From CALGDE01 sp964655355 (lineage in GTDB: Bacteria > Cyanobacteriota > Cyanobacteriia > CACIAM-69d), in assembly GCA_964655355.1 (NCBI GenBank), contig CAZZMD010000011.1:31709-95708 (forward strand): a DNA stretch of 64,000 nucleotides, in the 5' to 3' direction. The first letter of the stretch is position 1; every line of letters starts with the position of its first letter. Below, piece by piece: positions 53,104 through 62,381 of this stretch. The translations under genes were made by a program, and so were the position numbers. Under the pieces are notes generated by a model. The model made no database searches. It worked only from the letters and a program-made list of their open reading frames with translations, and was not told the origin of the DNA.

Positions 53104-53874
53104 ATGACAACCACCCCCGTTACCCCTCCTACCCTTCGCGATCGCCAGCATCCCACCATCGCAGCCTTGGCGAATTGCATTGAAGCGGCTTGGTCGACCC
53201 ATTTAGACCTAGAGCCCTATGCCATGCCGGCGGACCTGGGGTATGTGGAGGGGGTGTTGGAAGGGGAAAAGCTGGTGATTCAAAACCAGTGCTATCAAAC
53301 CCGTACGTTCCGGAAGCTCCACCTGGAATTGGCCCAGATCGGTAAGTCTTTGGATATTCTCCACTGCGTTATGTTTCCGCGCTCAGAGTTCGATCTACCG
53401 ATTTTTGGGGCGGATCTGGTGTCAGGGCGAGGGCAGTTGGCCATGGCGATCGCCGACCTGTCGCCGGTGCAGGAGAATCAACAGCTTCCCGATGCCTACG
53501 AGCAGGCGCTCTCAGCTGTTCCCCGCTTTGAGTTCCGCACCAAGCGCCATTTCCCCGAGTGGGCGGATATTTTTTCGGACCATTGCCTATTTGTTCGTCC
53601 CGAAGGGGAGCAGGAAGAACAGGCATTTGTGGGGACAATTGAGCGGTATTTAGCCTTGCATTGTCAGCAGGCGCAGGCCGCCCAGCCCGTCTCGAGCGAT
53701 CGCCGGGACCAGATTCTGGCGGCCCAGCAGCATTATTGCGCCCAGCAATTGCGCAACGATAAAACCCGCCGCGTCCTAGAAAAAGCCTTTGGGGATGCAT
53801 GGGCAGATCGGTATATGACCACGGTTTTGTTTGATATCCCTATTCCCGTTGAGCAGGCAGTTGCCCACGGTTAA
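53104..53874 (+). CDS. pcyA: phycocyanobilin:ferredoxin oxidoreductase
   Basis: Reduces biliverdin IX-alpha to phycocyanobilin with ferredoxin, supplying the phycobilisome and phytochrome chromophore. 256 residues. LGYVEGVLEGEKLVIQNQCYQ, then KLHLELAQIGKSLDILHCVMF contain the catalytic Glu75 and His87, and Asp104 is in FGADLV. The C-terminal NDKTRRVLEKAFGDAWADRYM block is exactly the family's end. These match the three key residues of Synechocystis PcyA (Glu76, His88, Asp105) with a one-residue offset. It stands alone, after a small membrane protein gene. Confidence 0.96.
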   Translation: MTTTPVTPPTLRDRQHPTIAALANCIEAAWSTHLDLEPYAMPADLGYVEGVLEGEKLVIQNQCYQTRTFRKLHLELAQIGKSLDILHCVMFPRSEFDLPIFGADLVSGRGQLAMAIADLSPVQENQQLPDAYEQALSAVPRFEFRTKRHFPEWADIFSDHCLFVRPEGEQEEQAFVGTIERYLALHCQQAQAAQPVSSDRRDQILAAQQHYCAQQLRNDKTRRVLEKAFGDAWADRYMTTVLFDIPIPVEQAVAHG

Positions 53875-53918
53875 TCCGGGGGACGGTTCTTCGTCTGGCT
53901 AGTCTTAGGTCGCCGTCC

Positions 53919-54788
53919 CTACCCTCGCCCCAGTCCCCTCACGAGATATCCCACCCCCGCCAACAATCCAAATCCCATCACCCCCGCCAACGGGTTTCCA
54001 CCGATGCCGGTGATCCATTCCGGCACTGCGCCTGTGGCAGTCACGATGCCGGCGCTTTGGTTGACGGTGACGGCGCACACCCAAGCCCCATGTAGGGCAA
54101 TAGGAGCCGTTAAGGTGCCCTTGGGCGCATGACCGAGCGATCGCCCCTGACCCAAGACCCATCCCAGCAAAATCAGACCGGGGAATTGGGGCCAGGTGGC
54201 CAAAATGACATCCAGGGGCTTCAGAAAATGGAGGGCGGCAAAAATGACGCTGCTGTAGATCAACGTGGGAGACAATCCACAGGTCCATCGCAGCTCTGTC
54301 CATAGCCATCCCCGAAAGACGAGTTCTTCCAAAAAGGCAACGCCTGCCCCCAGCAGCAATCCATTCAGCCAAATCCAATGCCAGGGGTGGGGCTCCAATG
54401 AAAACGTGACCCATCCCAGCAGGGCTTCAATGCCATAAAAAATCCCCATGCTGATCACGGCGATCGCGATTCCCAATCCCCAGTTAGAATCCTTCGTTGA
54501 CCAATGCCAGCCGTAAGCTCGCAGGGGCGCAGGATATTGCCGCACGCACCGTCCCCAGCCCCAAATCACCAGCAGCAGCACCAAATACAGCGATACCCCG
54601 GCGGCGATCGCGGTGCCGTTGCCGTCAAATCCATTCACCGCCGCCACTGGTAACACCGTAACTACGGCGATCGGGAGCCATAGGACAACCACGGCCCCTA
54701 AGACCAGTAGCAATCGCCAGCCAATGGACAGTTGACCCAGTTGGGGCAGATTTTTGACGAGTTGCGATCGCGGTGGGAGGGACGGCAT
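53919..54788 (-). CDS. CPBP family intramembrane metalloprotease
   Basis: 289-residue Abi/CAAX-type membrane protease with about eight helices. Catalytic motifs: EELVFRGWLW (EExxxR), then FAALHFLKPLDVI (conserved His) and the final His in ALHGAW. Cyanobacterial members are of unclear substrate. The start is ATG 54788; a TTG at 54803 is possible. It is convergent with pcyA; a weak 7-bp inverted repeat lies between their stops. Confidence 0.88.
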   Translation of the reverse strand: MPSLPPRSQLVKNLPQLGQLSIGWRLLLVLGAVVVLWLPIAVVTVLPVAAVNGFDGNGTAIAAGVSLYLVLLLVIWGWGRCVRQYPAPLRAYGWHWSTKDSNWGLGIAIAVISMGIFYGIEALLGWVTFSLEPHPWHWIWLNGLLLGAGVAFLEELVFRGWLWTELRWTCGLSPTLIYSSVIFAALHFLKPLDVILATWPQFPGLILLGWVLGQGRSLGHAPKGTLTAPIALHGAWVCAVTVNQSAGIVTATGAVPEWITGIGGNPLAGVMGFGLLAGVGYLVRGLGRG

Positions 54789-54894
54789 CGGGGATGGGGG
54801 CAAAAATTCGTTACGATAGGTACTCTGACGATATCTTTGAGCAGTGGCTAGTATGCTAGCCTGCCCACATTCCTATAAGACTATCCCTTAGCCC

Positions 54895-55455
54895 ATGAGT
54901 CCCGCTGTCCTCGTTGCCAAAAAGAAGGTCAAAAATCCGCCCCTGGAGATTCATACCCTGGGCGATCGCGTCTTGCGTAAGCCGGCCAAGCGTATTGCGA
55001 AGGTGGATGATGCCGTGCGCAAGTTGGTGGAGGATATGTTGGTGACGATGTATAGCGCTGATGGCATTGGGTTGGCTGCGCCTCAGGTGGGGGTGCACAA
55101 GCAGTTGATGGTGATTGATCTGGCGCTGGATGATCCCAATGAGCCGCCGTTTGTGTTTATTAATCCGGTGATTAAGAAGGCGAATAAGGATTTTGAGGTG
55201 GACCAGGAAGGGTGTTTGAGTATTCCTGGGGTGTATATGGATGTGACGCGCCCGACGGAGATTACGGTGTCTTATAAGGACGAGACGGGGCGACCACGGA
55301 CGTTGGAGGCGTCGGGGTTATTGGCGCGCGCGATCCAGCATGAGATGGATCATCTCAATGGGGTGATGTTTGTGGATCGGGTGGATAATCAGCTCCAGTT
55401 GACTCAGGAACTGAAGAAGAATGGGTTTGCTTATAATGCGGTTCGCCCGGTTTAG
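54895..55455 (+). CDS. def: peptide deformylase
   Basis: Removes the formyl group from nascent proteins. The three metal-site motifs are intact: GIGLAAPQVGV, QEGCLSIPG and QHEMDHLNG (Cys and two His bind Fe/Zn; Glu is catalytic). 186 residues, with an N-terminal extension containing VAKKKVKNPPLEIHTLGDRV. A double-hairpin repeat element follows at 55466-55512, then a small membrane-protein gene. Confidence 0.96.
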   Translation: MSPAVLVAKKKVKNPPLEIHTLGDRVLRKPAKRIAKVDDAVRKLVEDMLVTMYSADGIGLAAPQVGVHKQLMVIDLALDDPNEPPFVFINPVIKKANKDFEVDQEGCLSIPGVYMDVTRPTEITVSYKDETGRPRTLEASGLLARAIQHEMDHLNGVMFVDRVDNQLQLTQELKKNGFAYNAVRPV

Positions 55456-55465
55456 GCTCTGCTCT

Positions 55466-55512
55466 CAGGGGCTTTGCCCCTGAAACCCCACCAGAGGATT
55501 AGCATCCTCTGG
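55466..55512. repeat. double-hairpin interspersed element (REP-like)
   Basis: Two perfect palindromes: CAGGGGC/GCCCCTG (55466-55472, 55476-55482; TTT loop) and CCAGAGGAT/ATCCTCTGG (55491-55499, 55504-55512; 4-nt loop), spaced by AAACCCCA. This architecture resembles interspersed repeats known from bacterial genomes. It may also act as transcript end for def. Confidence 0.7.
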
Positions 55513-55559
55513 ACTCCCGTTTTAAGGTCGGTTTAGTAGGGTTTATCTAGGTTTTGATT

Positions 55560-55754
55560 ATGGGAATGACCCCGAAGAGTGGCATTTTTTTGGCCCTGTC
55601 CAGCATTGCCGCGATCGCTGCGGTGGGTTCGGTGTTTGAGTTAACGTCTGGCGATCCCGATTTGGGTAGCACGGTCACGACGGCGATCCTCGCCCTGAGT
55701 ATTCCGTTTGCGGGCGGTTGCTTCTGGTTCGCCATCAAGAACGCGGAACAGTAA
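55560..55754 (+). CDS. small membrane protein (64 aa)
   Basis: 64 residues with two hydrophobic stretches (SGIFLALSSIAAIAAVGSVFEL and TTAILALSIPFAGGCFWFAI, each about 20 residues in length; the first is quoted only as SGIFLALSSIAAIAAVGSVF). Between them lies a Gly/Asp turn, TSGDPDLGS. It resembles a small cyanobacterial membrane protein that I remember as conserved but unnamed. ATG 55560 is chosen; a TTG at 55554 is possible. A strong bidirectional terminator follows. Function unknown. Confidence 0.62.
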   Translation: MGMTPKSGIFLALSSIAAIAAVGSVFELTSGDPDLGSTVTTAILALSIPFAGGCFWFAIKNAEQ

Positions 55755-55770
55755 GGGTCTTTAGCGCCAT

Positions 55771-55809
55771 AAAAATCCCCCTTAATCGTCAGGATTGAGG
55801 GGGATTTTT
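55771..55809. terminator. bidirectional intrinsic terminator
   Basis: A 17-bp stem (55771-55787 with 55793-55809; 16 of 17 paired) around the 5-nt loop GTCAG, flanked by A-runs on one side and T-runs on the other. It lies between the convergent 64-aa gene and thf1 and would serve both. Confidence 0.85.
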
Positions 55810-55830
55810 CAATGGAATTGAGGCGGCGGA

Positions 55831-56616
55831 TTAGCTATCGGATTCTGGTCCGGTGCCATTACCTGCGGTAACGGTTTCTTCGCTGGCCGTTGCTTCAGCT
55901 TTGGCTTCTTCTTTGGCTTTCGCTTCTTCCTTGGCTTGAGCCCGCTGCTCACGCTTCTTGCGCTCTGCTTCCAGGACATCCTTCATGGTTTCCTGAGCCA
56001 TGGCCAGCTTTTCTAGATTGCTGCGATATAGCTCAAGATCCTTGGTTAGCTTGTCGGTCGGCAACTTCAGGGCATCGCAAATGCCGCCCAACTGTTCCGC
56101 CAGCTTTTCCTTGTCCCCAGCCAGCTCGCTATCGCACGTCTCCAGGAGGGTAAAGAGACCGATCCCCAACAGCCGGGTATATTTAGTCGGCGTATCGCCA
56201 TCCAGAAGGGGCGCGATCGCATCCTTGACGACCTGAGCAGAGCCATCCCCGTCGCCTTGGAAGGCTGACATCAAACTCCCCAGAGACAGGGACTTCGCCC
56301 CCTCTAGCAGAGCACTGGCATCGCTCCGGTATTGGCTGCTATCGATTTGGCTTGCACTGTGGCAGATCGCCGCAAAAATGGAGTCGCGATCGCTCTCCGG
56401 CTCATACCCCGTCATCGCCCGGTCGAAAGTGGTCACCACCCCCAATGCGTAGATGGGGCTGTAGGAGAAGCCACTTCCCACCGCCAATAGGTGCATCTCC
56501 ACCATCAACTCCTCGACCACGCGTCGGTACAGGGAGTTGATGGGACGGGTATGAGCGGCATGGAACGCTCGCTTGGTATCAGAAACAGTCCGAACGTTAT
56601 TCACAGATCGCGCCAT
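55831..56616 (-). CDS. thf1: photosystem II biogenesis protein Psb29/Thf1
   Basis: 261-residue Thylakoid formation 1 protein, required for normal photosystem II repair and FtsH complex levels. The N-terminus SVNNVRTVSDTKRAFHAAHTRPI, the YRRVVEELMVEMHLL helix and YALGVVTTFDRAMTGYEP are diagnostic. The C-terminal third is a charged coiled coil (EAERKKREQRAQAKEEAKAKEEAKA, repeated KEEAKA units). Start ATG at 56616. Two near-identical 20-bp repeats lie upstream. Confidence 0.93.
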   Translation of the reverse strand: MARSVNNVRTVSDTKRAFHAAHTRPINSLYRRVVEELMVEMHLLAVGSGFSYSPIYALGVVTTFDRAMTGYEPESDRDSIFAAICHSASQIDSSQYRSDASALLEGAKSLSLGSLMSAFQGDGDGSAQVVKDAIAPLLDGDTPTKYTRLLGIGLFTLLETCDSELAGDKEKLAEQLGGICDALKLPTDKLTKDLELYRSNLEKLAMAQETMKDVLEAERKKREQRAQAKEEAKAKEEAKAEATASEETVTAGNGTGPESDS

Positions 56617-56684
56617 TAAGAGTCTTTCGGTTTAACCTTCTTAATTTTCGCGTCCGCCGGTGCTTTTGCCAAGCGCCTTTTCTG

Positions 56685-56728
56685 CGATCCCCGGTACGGT
56701 CACCGCGACGATCCCCAGTACGGTCACC
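56685..56728. repeat. 20-bp direct repeat (one mismatch), 24-bp period
   Basis: CGATCCCCGGTACGGTCACC (56685-56704) recurs at 56709-56728 with a single G to A change, 4 bp apart. It lies between thf1 and the downstream end of the lipoprotein gene. Confidence 0.88.
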
Positions 56729-56746
56729 AACACAGGCACCCTTTTC

Positions 56747-57280
56747 CTACAGTCGATATAACTCCCACACCGCCGCCTGATCCCCGTCGCCAGGGTTCAG
56801 ATGGGCTAACTTCCAGGTTTTATTTTCCGGCTGTCGCTGCAAATAAATTTCAAAGGGCGATCGCCGCTGGTGGGTTTCCCACCCATCCCGATCCAAATCT
56901 AAATCGTAGGTGCCACGGATTTTAAAACCCGGGCGATCGCCCACCGTCAGGGGCAACCGTTCCTGGACCCGAATATGACGCACCCGCACCCCCAACGCCG
57001 TCGACACCGCCTCCAGGGTATCCACCGCCACCGGAAAATCCGCCGGCAATCCCCCCGATAACGGTCCCGACGAGTCCGCTAACGCTGGCTCTGATGATGC
57101 TTGCGGTGATCCGTTATATTCCTGGGCGATCGCCACCTGAGTGCGCAATACTTCCAAAGTCACAGCCCGCTGCACCAGGGCATCCGCTCCCATAATCCGT
57201 CCACATCCGGTCTGGGTGAGCAAGAGTCCCATCAGCCCCACCCAAAGCACCGCCATGCACCACCGTCGAAATCCCTTCAT
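56747..57280 (-). CDS. putative lipoprotein
   Basis: 177 residues with a signal segment MAVLWVGLMGLLLTQTGC ending in a lipobox (LTQTGC). The mature part begins GRIMGADALVQRAVTLEVL, contains a Ser/Ala/Pro/Gly linker (about 40-70) and a C-terminal domain with VRHIRVQERLPLTVGDRPGFKIRGTYDLDLD. The family is not recognised. It is encoded on the same strand as the histidine kinase, about 110 bp downstream of it. ATG 57280 preferred; an upstream GTG at 57289 adds three residues. Confidence 0.75.
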   Translation of the reverse strand: MKGFRRWCMAVLWVGLMGLLLTQTGCGRIMGADALVQRAVTLEVLRTQVAIAQEYNGSPQASSEPALADSSGPLSGGLPADFPVAVDTLEAVSTALGVRVRHIRVQERLPLTVGDRPGFKIRGTYDLDLDRDGWETHQRRSPFEIYLQRQPENKTWKLAHLNPGDGDQAAVWELYRL

Positions 57281-57392
57281 GTTGCCCACAGGAAAGCTTT
57301 CCTTCAGTCTTTAACGTGGATTGTGAAGCCTAGCCAATCCAGCCTTAAGTCTATCCTCCATTCCCAGCTTGGACCGCCGTCCCCTGGGCAAC

Positions 57393-60300
57393 TTAGGTCG
57401 ACTCGTTCCACTCAGGCTGTTCGATGGGAATTTCGATACAAAATGTGGTGCCTTGCCCCGCCTTGGATTGACAGGTCAACTGCCCCCGGTGCTTCTCCAC
57501 TACAATCTGATAACTGATCGATAGCCCTAAACCAGTGCCCTGCCCCACCGGTTTGGTGGTGAAAAACGGATCGAACAATTTGGCGACCACCTCCGACGGA
57601 ATGCCCGGACCATTGTCCCGAATCTGGATCCGTACCCGATCGCCATCCAGGGCCTCCGTCGCGATCACAATCTTGGGGGCTGCCGGTTCCGGCGATGCGA
57701 TCGCCGTTCCCCCGGGGGCTGTCTCCGGATCCCCCATGGCCCGCAATAGGGGGCGATCGCCATTCAGGGGCATCTCCGCCGCCAAAGCCCCTTCCAGGGC
57801 ATCTACCGCATTGCTGATGATGTTCATAAACACCTGGTTCAGCTGTCCGGCGTAGCACACCACCGACGGCAAATCCGCATACTCTTTTTCAATGGCAATA
57901 CCCGGATAATGGCTATTGGGCTTGAACCGGTGTTGCAGAATCAACAGGGTATTATCCAACCCCTCATGGATATTCACCGGCTTCATTTCCGCCTGATCCA
58001 GCCGCGAGAAATTGCGCAGGGAAGCCACAATTTGCCGAATCCGATCCGCCCCAATTTGCATCGAGGACAGGGTTTTCGGAAAATCGTGCAGCACAAAATC
58101 AAAATCAATCTCGCTCAGCATTTTTGCCACGTCACCGTCCGGATCGGGATATTGTTCGCGGTACAGCGTCAGCAGGGTCAGGAGATCCTTGGCGTAGGAA
58201 CGGGCGTAGGTCAGATTGCCGTGGATAAAGGTGGTGGGGTTATTAATCTCATGGGCAACCCCGGCCACCATTTGTCCCAGGCTAGACATTTTTTCCGTTT
58301 GAATGAGCTGGGTCTGGGTGGTTTTCAGTTCCTCTAGAGTGCTTTGCAACTCCTGTGCCTTTTGCTCCGCCTCCTGGGCCGCCGATCGCGCCCGAGAATA
58401 GAGCGCCGACTGTTGGATGGCGATCGCGAGCTGCTCTGTCACCGCCCGCAACAGTTCGATATCACTATCGGTCCAGGTGCGCACCCGCAGACAATCCCCA
58501 CATTGAATCACCCCCAGTTGCCCCTCCTGGCTCACCAGCGGCATCGCCAGAATTGACATAAATCCCTGCTGCTCAAACAGCGATCGCAGGGGATCATCCA
58601 GTCGCACCACATCGCTCGCCCGCAGGAGCTGATCCACCGTCAACCGCTCCACAAATGCGGTAATCCCCGTCGACGTCATCTCCTGGGGCAGGGGAAGCAA
58701 CGTATCGCTATAGGCTTCGCTGACCACCTCCAGCACCTCATCCGGTCCCGCCCCATTCAACTCCTCCGGGCGACACCAGGCAAACAAACACCGATCCACC
58801 TTCAACAGATTTCGAATGCCCACCACCGCCGCTTCCAAAATGGTGGTCAAATCCAACGAATCGCGGATCTGGCTCGCCAACTGGAACAGCAACGCCTCCC
58901 GCCGGCTGACCAGCTCCTGACGGGCCCAAGATCGGTCAATGCCCACCGCGATCGAGCTGGCGACCCAGCCCAACACATCGTAGGCGTCATCACTTAATTC
59001 CCGAGGACTGTGCAGGGTCATAATCCCCAATAGACGGCCCTCCACCACCAACGGATGGCCCACAAACACCACCGTATTGGACCGGGTTTCAGCGGACTCG
59101 GTGGCCCATTGCAGCGCCCCTTGCCGGAACACCGGGCGCAGGGTCTGAGCAATTTCCAGGAGGGGCGAACCGCACTCTTCCTGGGCGTCTAGGGCCAAGG
59201 GCTCCTGGGGTAACCGCACCGTTTCCTGAAGGGTTTGGGTCAACAGCGGCGTGGACCGATCCAGCTCACGGGCTTGGGGATGGGGGGTATAGGCTTGCAA
59301 CTCCAGGCGATCGCTATCGGGCCGCACCGTCCAAATGTGGGTAAAAAAGCACTCCAGCTGATTCACCACCAGATCGGTACACGATCGCAAAATCGCCCCA
59401 ATCTCGCCACTGCTGGACAGCAACACCCCCACTTCCGCTTCCAAAATCGACAGCCGCGATCGCTCCAACATCGCCTCCTGCGATCGCTTCTGCTCCGTAA
59501 TATCCTCAACGGTGCCCTCGTAATACAGGAGCTGTCCCGTCTCATCCCGCACCGCCGTCGTATTCTCCATCACCCAAATGCGATCGCCATTGCGCCGGAA
59601 CACCTCCGACTCCCGCGAAATCTGCCCCCGCTCCTGCAACAGGGCCAGCAAGTCCTGAAACCGATTCGGCTCCACATAGGACGGCCCCGAGGACTGATTA
59701 AAACTATCAATCAACTGCCCCTGGGACTCATAGCCATAAATCCGCGCCAGGGACGGATTAGCCGCCGTAAACTGCCCCGTCGCCGTCGCCTGGAAAATCC
59801 CCTCAATGGCATTTTCAAAAATACTGCGGTACCGCCCCTCCGCCTCCCGCAACGCCGACACCGCCGCCCGCTGCTCCGTCACATCAATCCCCACCACAAA
59901 CGCCGCCTGATTGTTGTTATACTTCTGCGCCACCACCAGGTAATTTTGTATCCCGTGGGCCGTCACCCGCTCGATCTCACAGCGCCCCTCCGTGCGACGG
60001 CTTGCAAAAAATGTCTCCATAAAAGTCCGAAAATCCTTGCCATAGCCCAGGAAGCCAATATCCTTCCCCACAAACTCATCCACCGACACCCCAAAGGACG
60101 CCGCCAAATGGTGGTTGACCTCCAAATAGGACAACTGCCGATTCACCCGCGACACACTGCCCGGCACCGCCTGTAGGATGGCCTGCAACCGCTCCTGATA
60201 CCGCTGTAACTTCCGCTCGGAGGCCTTGCGCTCCGTAATGTCCTCAACGGTGCCCTCAAACAAAATCACTTCATTGTCCTCGTCCCGCACCGCCCGCGCC

Positions 60301-61661
60301 GACTCAGAAATCCAAATCATGTGGCCATCCCGGTGATGGACTTGGGCCTCAAACTCCTTCACCGATCCCTGCACCATCAGCATGTCCATAAAGGTGCCGC
60401 GGCAAGTGGGATCCACATAAATCTGTTTGGCATTCACACTGGCTTCCATGAATGCCTCAGCGGACTCGTAGCCATAAATGGCTGCCAATGCGGGATTCAC
60501 ACTCAGATACTCCCCCGCGGGGGTGGTCTGGAAAATCCCCTCAATGGCATTTTCAAAAATGCTGCGATATTTCGCCTCCGCATCCCGAAGGGCCACCTGG
60601 GATGCTTCCACCTGGTTCAGGGTGCTATTCAATACCGTGACCAACTCCGCCAGCTCATCGGTCCCCTCCAGGATCTCCACCCGCATGGACACATCCCCAC
60701 TGGAGCCGATCGCCCGCACATCGTCACTCACCCGCGTCAGTCGAGCCAACACTAGCCGCTCCAAGAGCACCAGGGTAATAATCCCAAATACCAGGCCAAC
60801 AAAGACCAACAGCACCAGCAAATAGCGCAAGCTCAACTTGCCTTGGGCAAAGATCCGCCGATCCAGTATCGTCCGCACCAAGATCGCCGGCTGATGGTAA
60901 AGGTTGTCAATGATGGCATATCCAGCTGTTTCCCTAGGATTCAGGGGCTGCACCAAAATCGTCGGTCCATGGGGAATGAGCAAGTCCTCGATCGCCTGCT
61001 GATCCTGAATATCGTCATCCCGCTCCAACGGGTGAAGGGTGACCGGAAGCTGGGTTAACCGGGTCAGTCGCTCCAGCTCCCGACCGGTTAAATACCGTCC
61101 CATAATTAATGTCCCCCGCACGGGGCCGGTGCCATCACTGGTCACGATGGGGCGCGACGCCACCAATAGGGGCCCTTCGGGCAGAACTAACAACCCATTG
61201 CTGCGGAATTCGGCGGCATCGGGATCGCTCAAATCCGGCAAAAGTCCTTGCACGGTCAGATGCTGATCAAACTCCTCCGAAATATCGGTCACCTGGTGGG
61301 TGTCGAGGTCGTAGCCCTGGCGAAACACCGGCTGATTCTTCAGGTCCAGAATCACCAGCATATTCAGCCGCAAATAATCATAGGTGCGGTCCAGAAAGTT
61401 TGAGCGCAAAAACGCGGGATTGCGATCGCTCATAAATGCGTAGGTATCATCCCACTCCGCATAATCCTGAGCCGTCGCATCCAAATCCAGCGCATCATCC
61501 GATAGCACCCCCAGTGCCCGCTGCACATCCAGCTCGACATCTTGGGTTTCCAGAGTTTGAAAATCACGGAGCAGAAGGCCCGATGCAGTGCTAAATAGCA
61601 CCACATTTAGGCACACCACAGCCAAAGCAACAATGGCTAAGGTCTTGACTCGTAATTTCAT
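57393..61661 (-). CDS. CHASE4-HAMP-PAS-GAF sensor histidine kinase
   Basis: 1422 residues. Order: membrane helix (about 8-28), CHASE4 periplasmic domain (LDATAQDYAEWDDTYAFM), second helix (LLVLLVFVGLVFGIITLVLLE), HAMP, PAS1, PAS2, PAS3, two GAF domains, and a coiled coil leading to HisKA with phospho-accepting His1137 in AGVAHEINNP, then HATPase (IISNAVDALE, DNGPGIP, GLGLSI). PAS1 and PAS3 share FENAIEGIFQ and IYGYES, indicating an internal duplication. Neither GAF shows a cyanobacteriochrome CH pair. No receiver or output domain; the CheY-like gene at 62382 is a possible partner. Start ATG 61661. Confidence 0.9.
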   Translation of the reverse strand: MKLRVKTLAIVALAVVCLNVVLFSTASGLLLRDFQTLETQDVELDVQRALGVLSDDALDLDATAQDYAEWDDTYAFMSDRNPAFLRSNFLDRTYDYLRLNMLVILDLKNQPVFRQGYDLDTHQVTDISEEFDQHLTVQGLLPDLSDPDAAEFRSNGLLVLPEGPLLVASRPIVTSDGTGPVRGTLIMGRYLTGRELERLTRLTQLPVTLHPLERDDDIQDQQAIEDLLIPHGPTILVQPLNPRETAGYAIIDNLYHQPAILVRTILDRRIFAQGKLSLRYLLVLLVFVGLVFGIITLVLLERLVLARLTRVSDDVRAIGSSGDVSMRVEILEGTDELAELVTVLNSTLNQVEASQVALRDAEAKYRSIFENAIEGIFQTTPAGEYLSVNPALAAIYGYESAEAFMEASVNAKQIYVDPTCRGTFMDMLMVQGSVKEFEAQVHHRDGHMIWISESARAVRDEDNEVILFEGTVEDITERKASERKLQRYQERLQAILQAVPGSVSRVNRQLSYLEVNHHLAASFGVSVDEFVGKDIGFLGYGKDFRTFMETFFASRRTEGRCEIERVTAHGIQNYLVVAQKYNNNQAAFVVGIDVTEQRAAVSALREAEGRYRSIFENAIEGIFQATATGQFTAANPSLARIYGYESQGQLIDSFNQSSGPSYVEPNRFQDLLALLQERGQISRESEVFRRNGDRIWVMENTTAVRDETGQLLYYEGTVEDITEQKRSQEAMLERSRLSILEAEVGVLLSSSGEIGAILRSCTDLVVNQLECFFTHIWTVRPDSDRLELQAYTPHPQARELDRSTPLLTQTLQETVRLPQEPLALDAQEECGSPLLEIAQTLRPVFRQGALQWATESAETRSNTVVFVGHPLVVEGRLLGIMTLHSPRELSDDAYDVLGWVASSIAVGIDRSWARQELVSRREALLFQLASQIRDSLDLTTILEAAVVGIRNLLKVDRCLFAWCRPEELNGAGPDEVLEVVSEAYSDTLLPLPQEMTSTGITAFVERLTVDQLLRASDVVRLDDPLRSLFEQQGFMSILAMPLVSQEGQLGVIQCGDCLRVRTWTDSDIELLRAVTEQLAIAIQQSALYSRARSAAQEAEQKAQELQSTLEELKTTQTQLIQTEKMSSLGQMVAGVAHEINNPTTFIHGNLTYARSYAKDLLTLLTLYREQYPDPDGDVAKMLSEIDFDFVLHDFPKTLSSMQIGADRIRQIVASLRNFSRLDQAEMKPVNIHEGLDNTLLILQHRFKPNSHYPGIAIEKEYADLPSVVCYAGQLNQVFMNIISNAVDALEGALAAEMPLNGDRPLLRAMGDPETAPGGTAIASPEPAAPKIVIATEALDGDRVRIQIRDNGPGIPSEVVAKLFDPFFTTKPVGQGTGLGLSISYQIVVEKHRGQLTCQSKAGQGTTFCIEIPIEQPEWNEST

Positions 61662-62381
61662 TTCAGGCTCTCCAGTCCGTCCATGGTTTCGATCCCCCCG
61701 CCAGTCCATCCGGTCTGGCAAAAGGGGGAGCTGCTAGAGGTTATGTGGGGATATCGGGCGTGGATGTTGGGGAGGTTGCGGAAACACAACGCCTCAGAAC
61801 ATGGCCCAGTAGCCGAATCTAGCCCTTAAACACCAATATTCCCCAATACTGGATGTTGTTCCAAAAGGGATGTCATAAACTTCATGGTTATTTCCCGAGA
61901 ATCGGGAGACTCCTTCAAAATCCCTTAAGGTCATCCTTCAAACACCGAGGAGCGACCCGTCCTATACTGCCCCAGGGATGGAGCAGTCGTCCCAAGGTTC
62001 AGGACGATTGGGTAGATGCAGGGGAGCCGCATACGGCGGTAGATGCGCAGTAGATACACTGGGAGGAACGCCCGTCCACGCTTAAGGTGCGCCTGGGGTG
62101 ACGGAGTAGACCCTTCAGCTCGAGGTTTACAGAGCCGTTGTCTCCACCTCTGATGGTAATGGATTACTCCCGTTTGACAATCAGTGGACTTTACATCTTG
62201 TGAATGGTTGGGCTGAATTGATCTGCCATTCATCTGCCATTTACTAAGGGCGAAGTCCCATTCTCCATAGGTCGAGCGCGGGATTGGCGATCGCCGTCCC
62301 TCCATTGGCGGGCAATCCCCCCCCGCCAGAGTCTAAGTAAGCGAGGCATAATACAAAGCTAAGGCTGATACACCGGTACCC
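61662..62381. other. long non-coding spacer with possible IS200/IS605 remnant
   Basis: 720 bp with no convincing gene. It is strikingly GC-rich and has short palindromes such as GCCGCATACGGC (62027-62038 approximately). On the minus strand, around 62090-62160, there are relics that look like the end of an IS200/IS605-type TnpB gene in one frame (EVETTAL then stop) and a possible alternative frame. This is suggestive only. A 124-residue minus-strand frame at 61931-62305 has no ribosome-binding site or known domain and is not called. Confidence 0.4.

Noticed and set aside
59235..60176. 313-residue plus-strand frame inside the histidine kinase
   Set aside because: His/Arg/Leu-rich shadow of the GAF/PAS coding sequence; no start context or family signature.
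61931..62305. 124-residue minus-strand frame in the long spacer
   Set aside because: No ribosome-binding site, unusual composition (Arg/Pro-rich) and no family match; possibly remnants of a mobile element in another frame.
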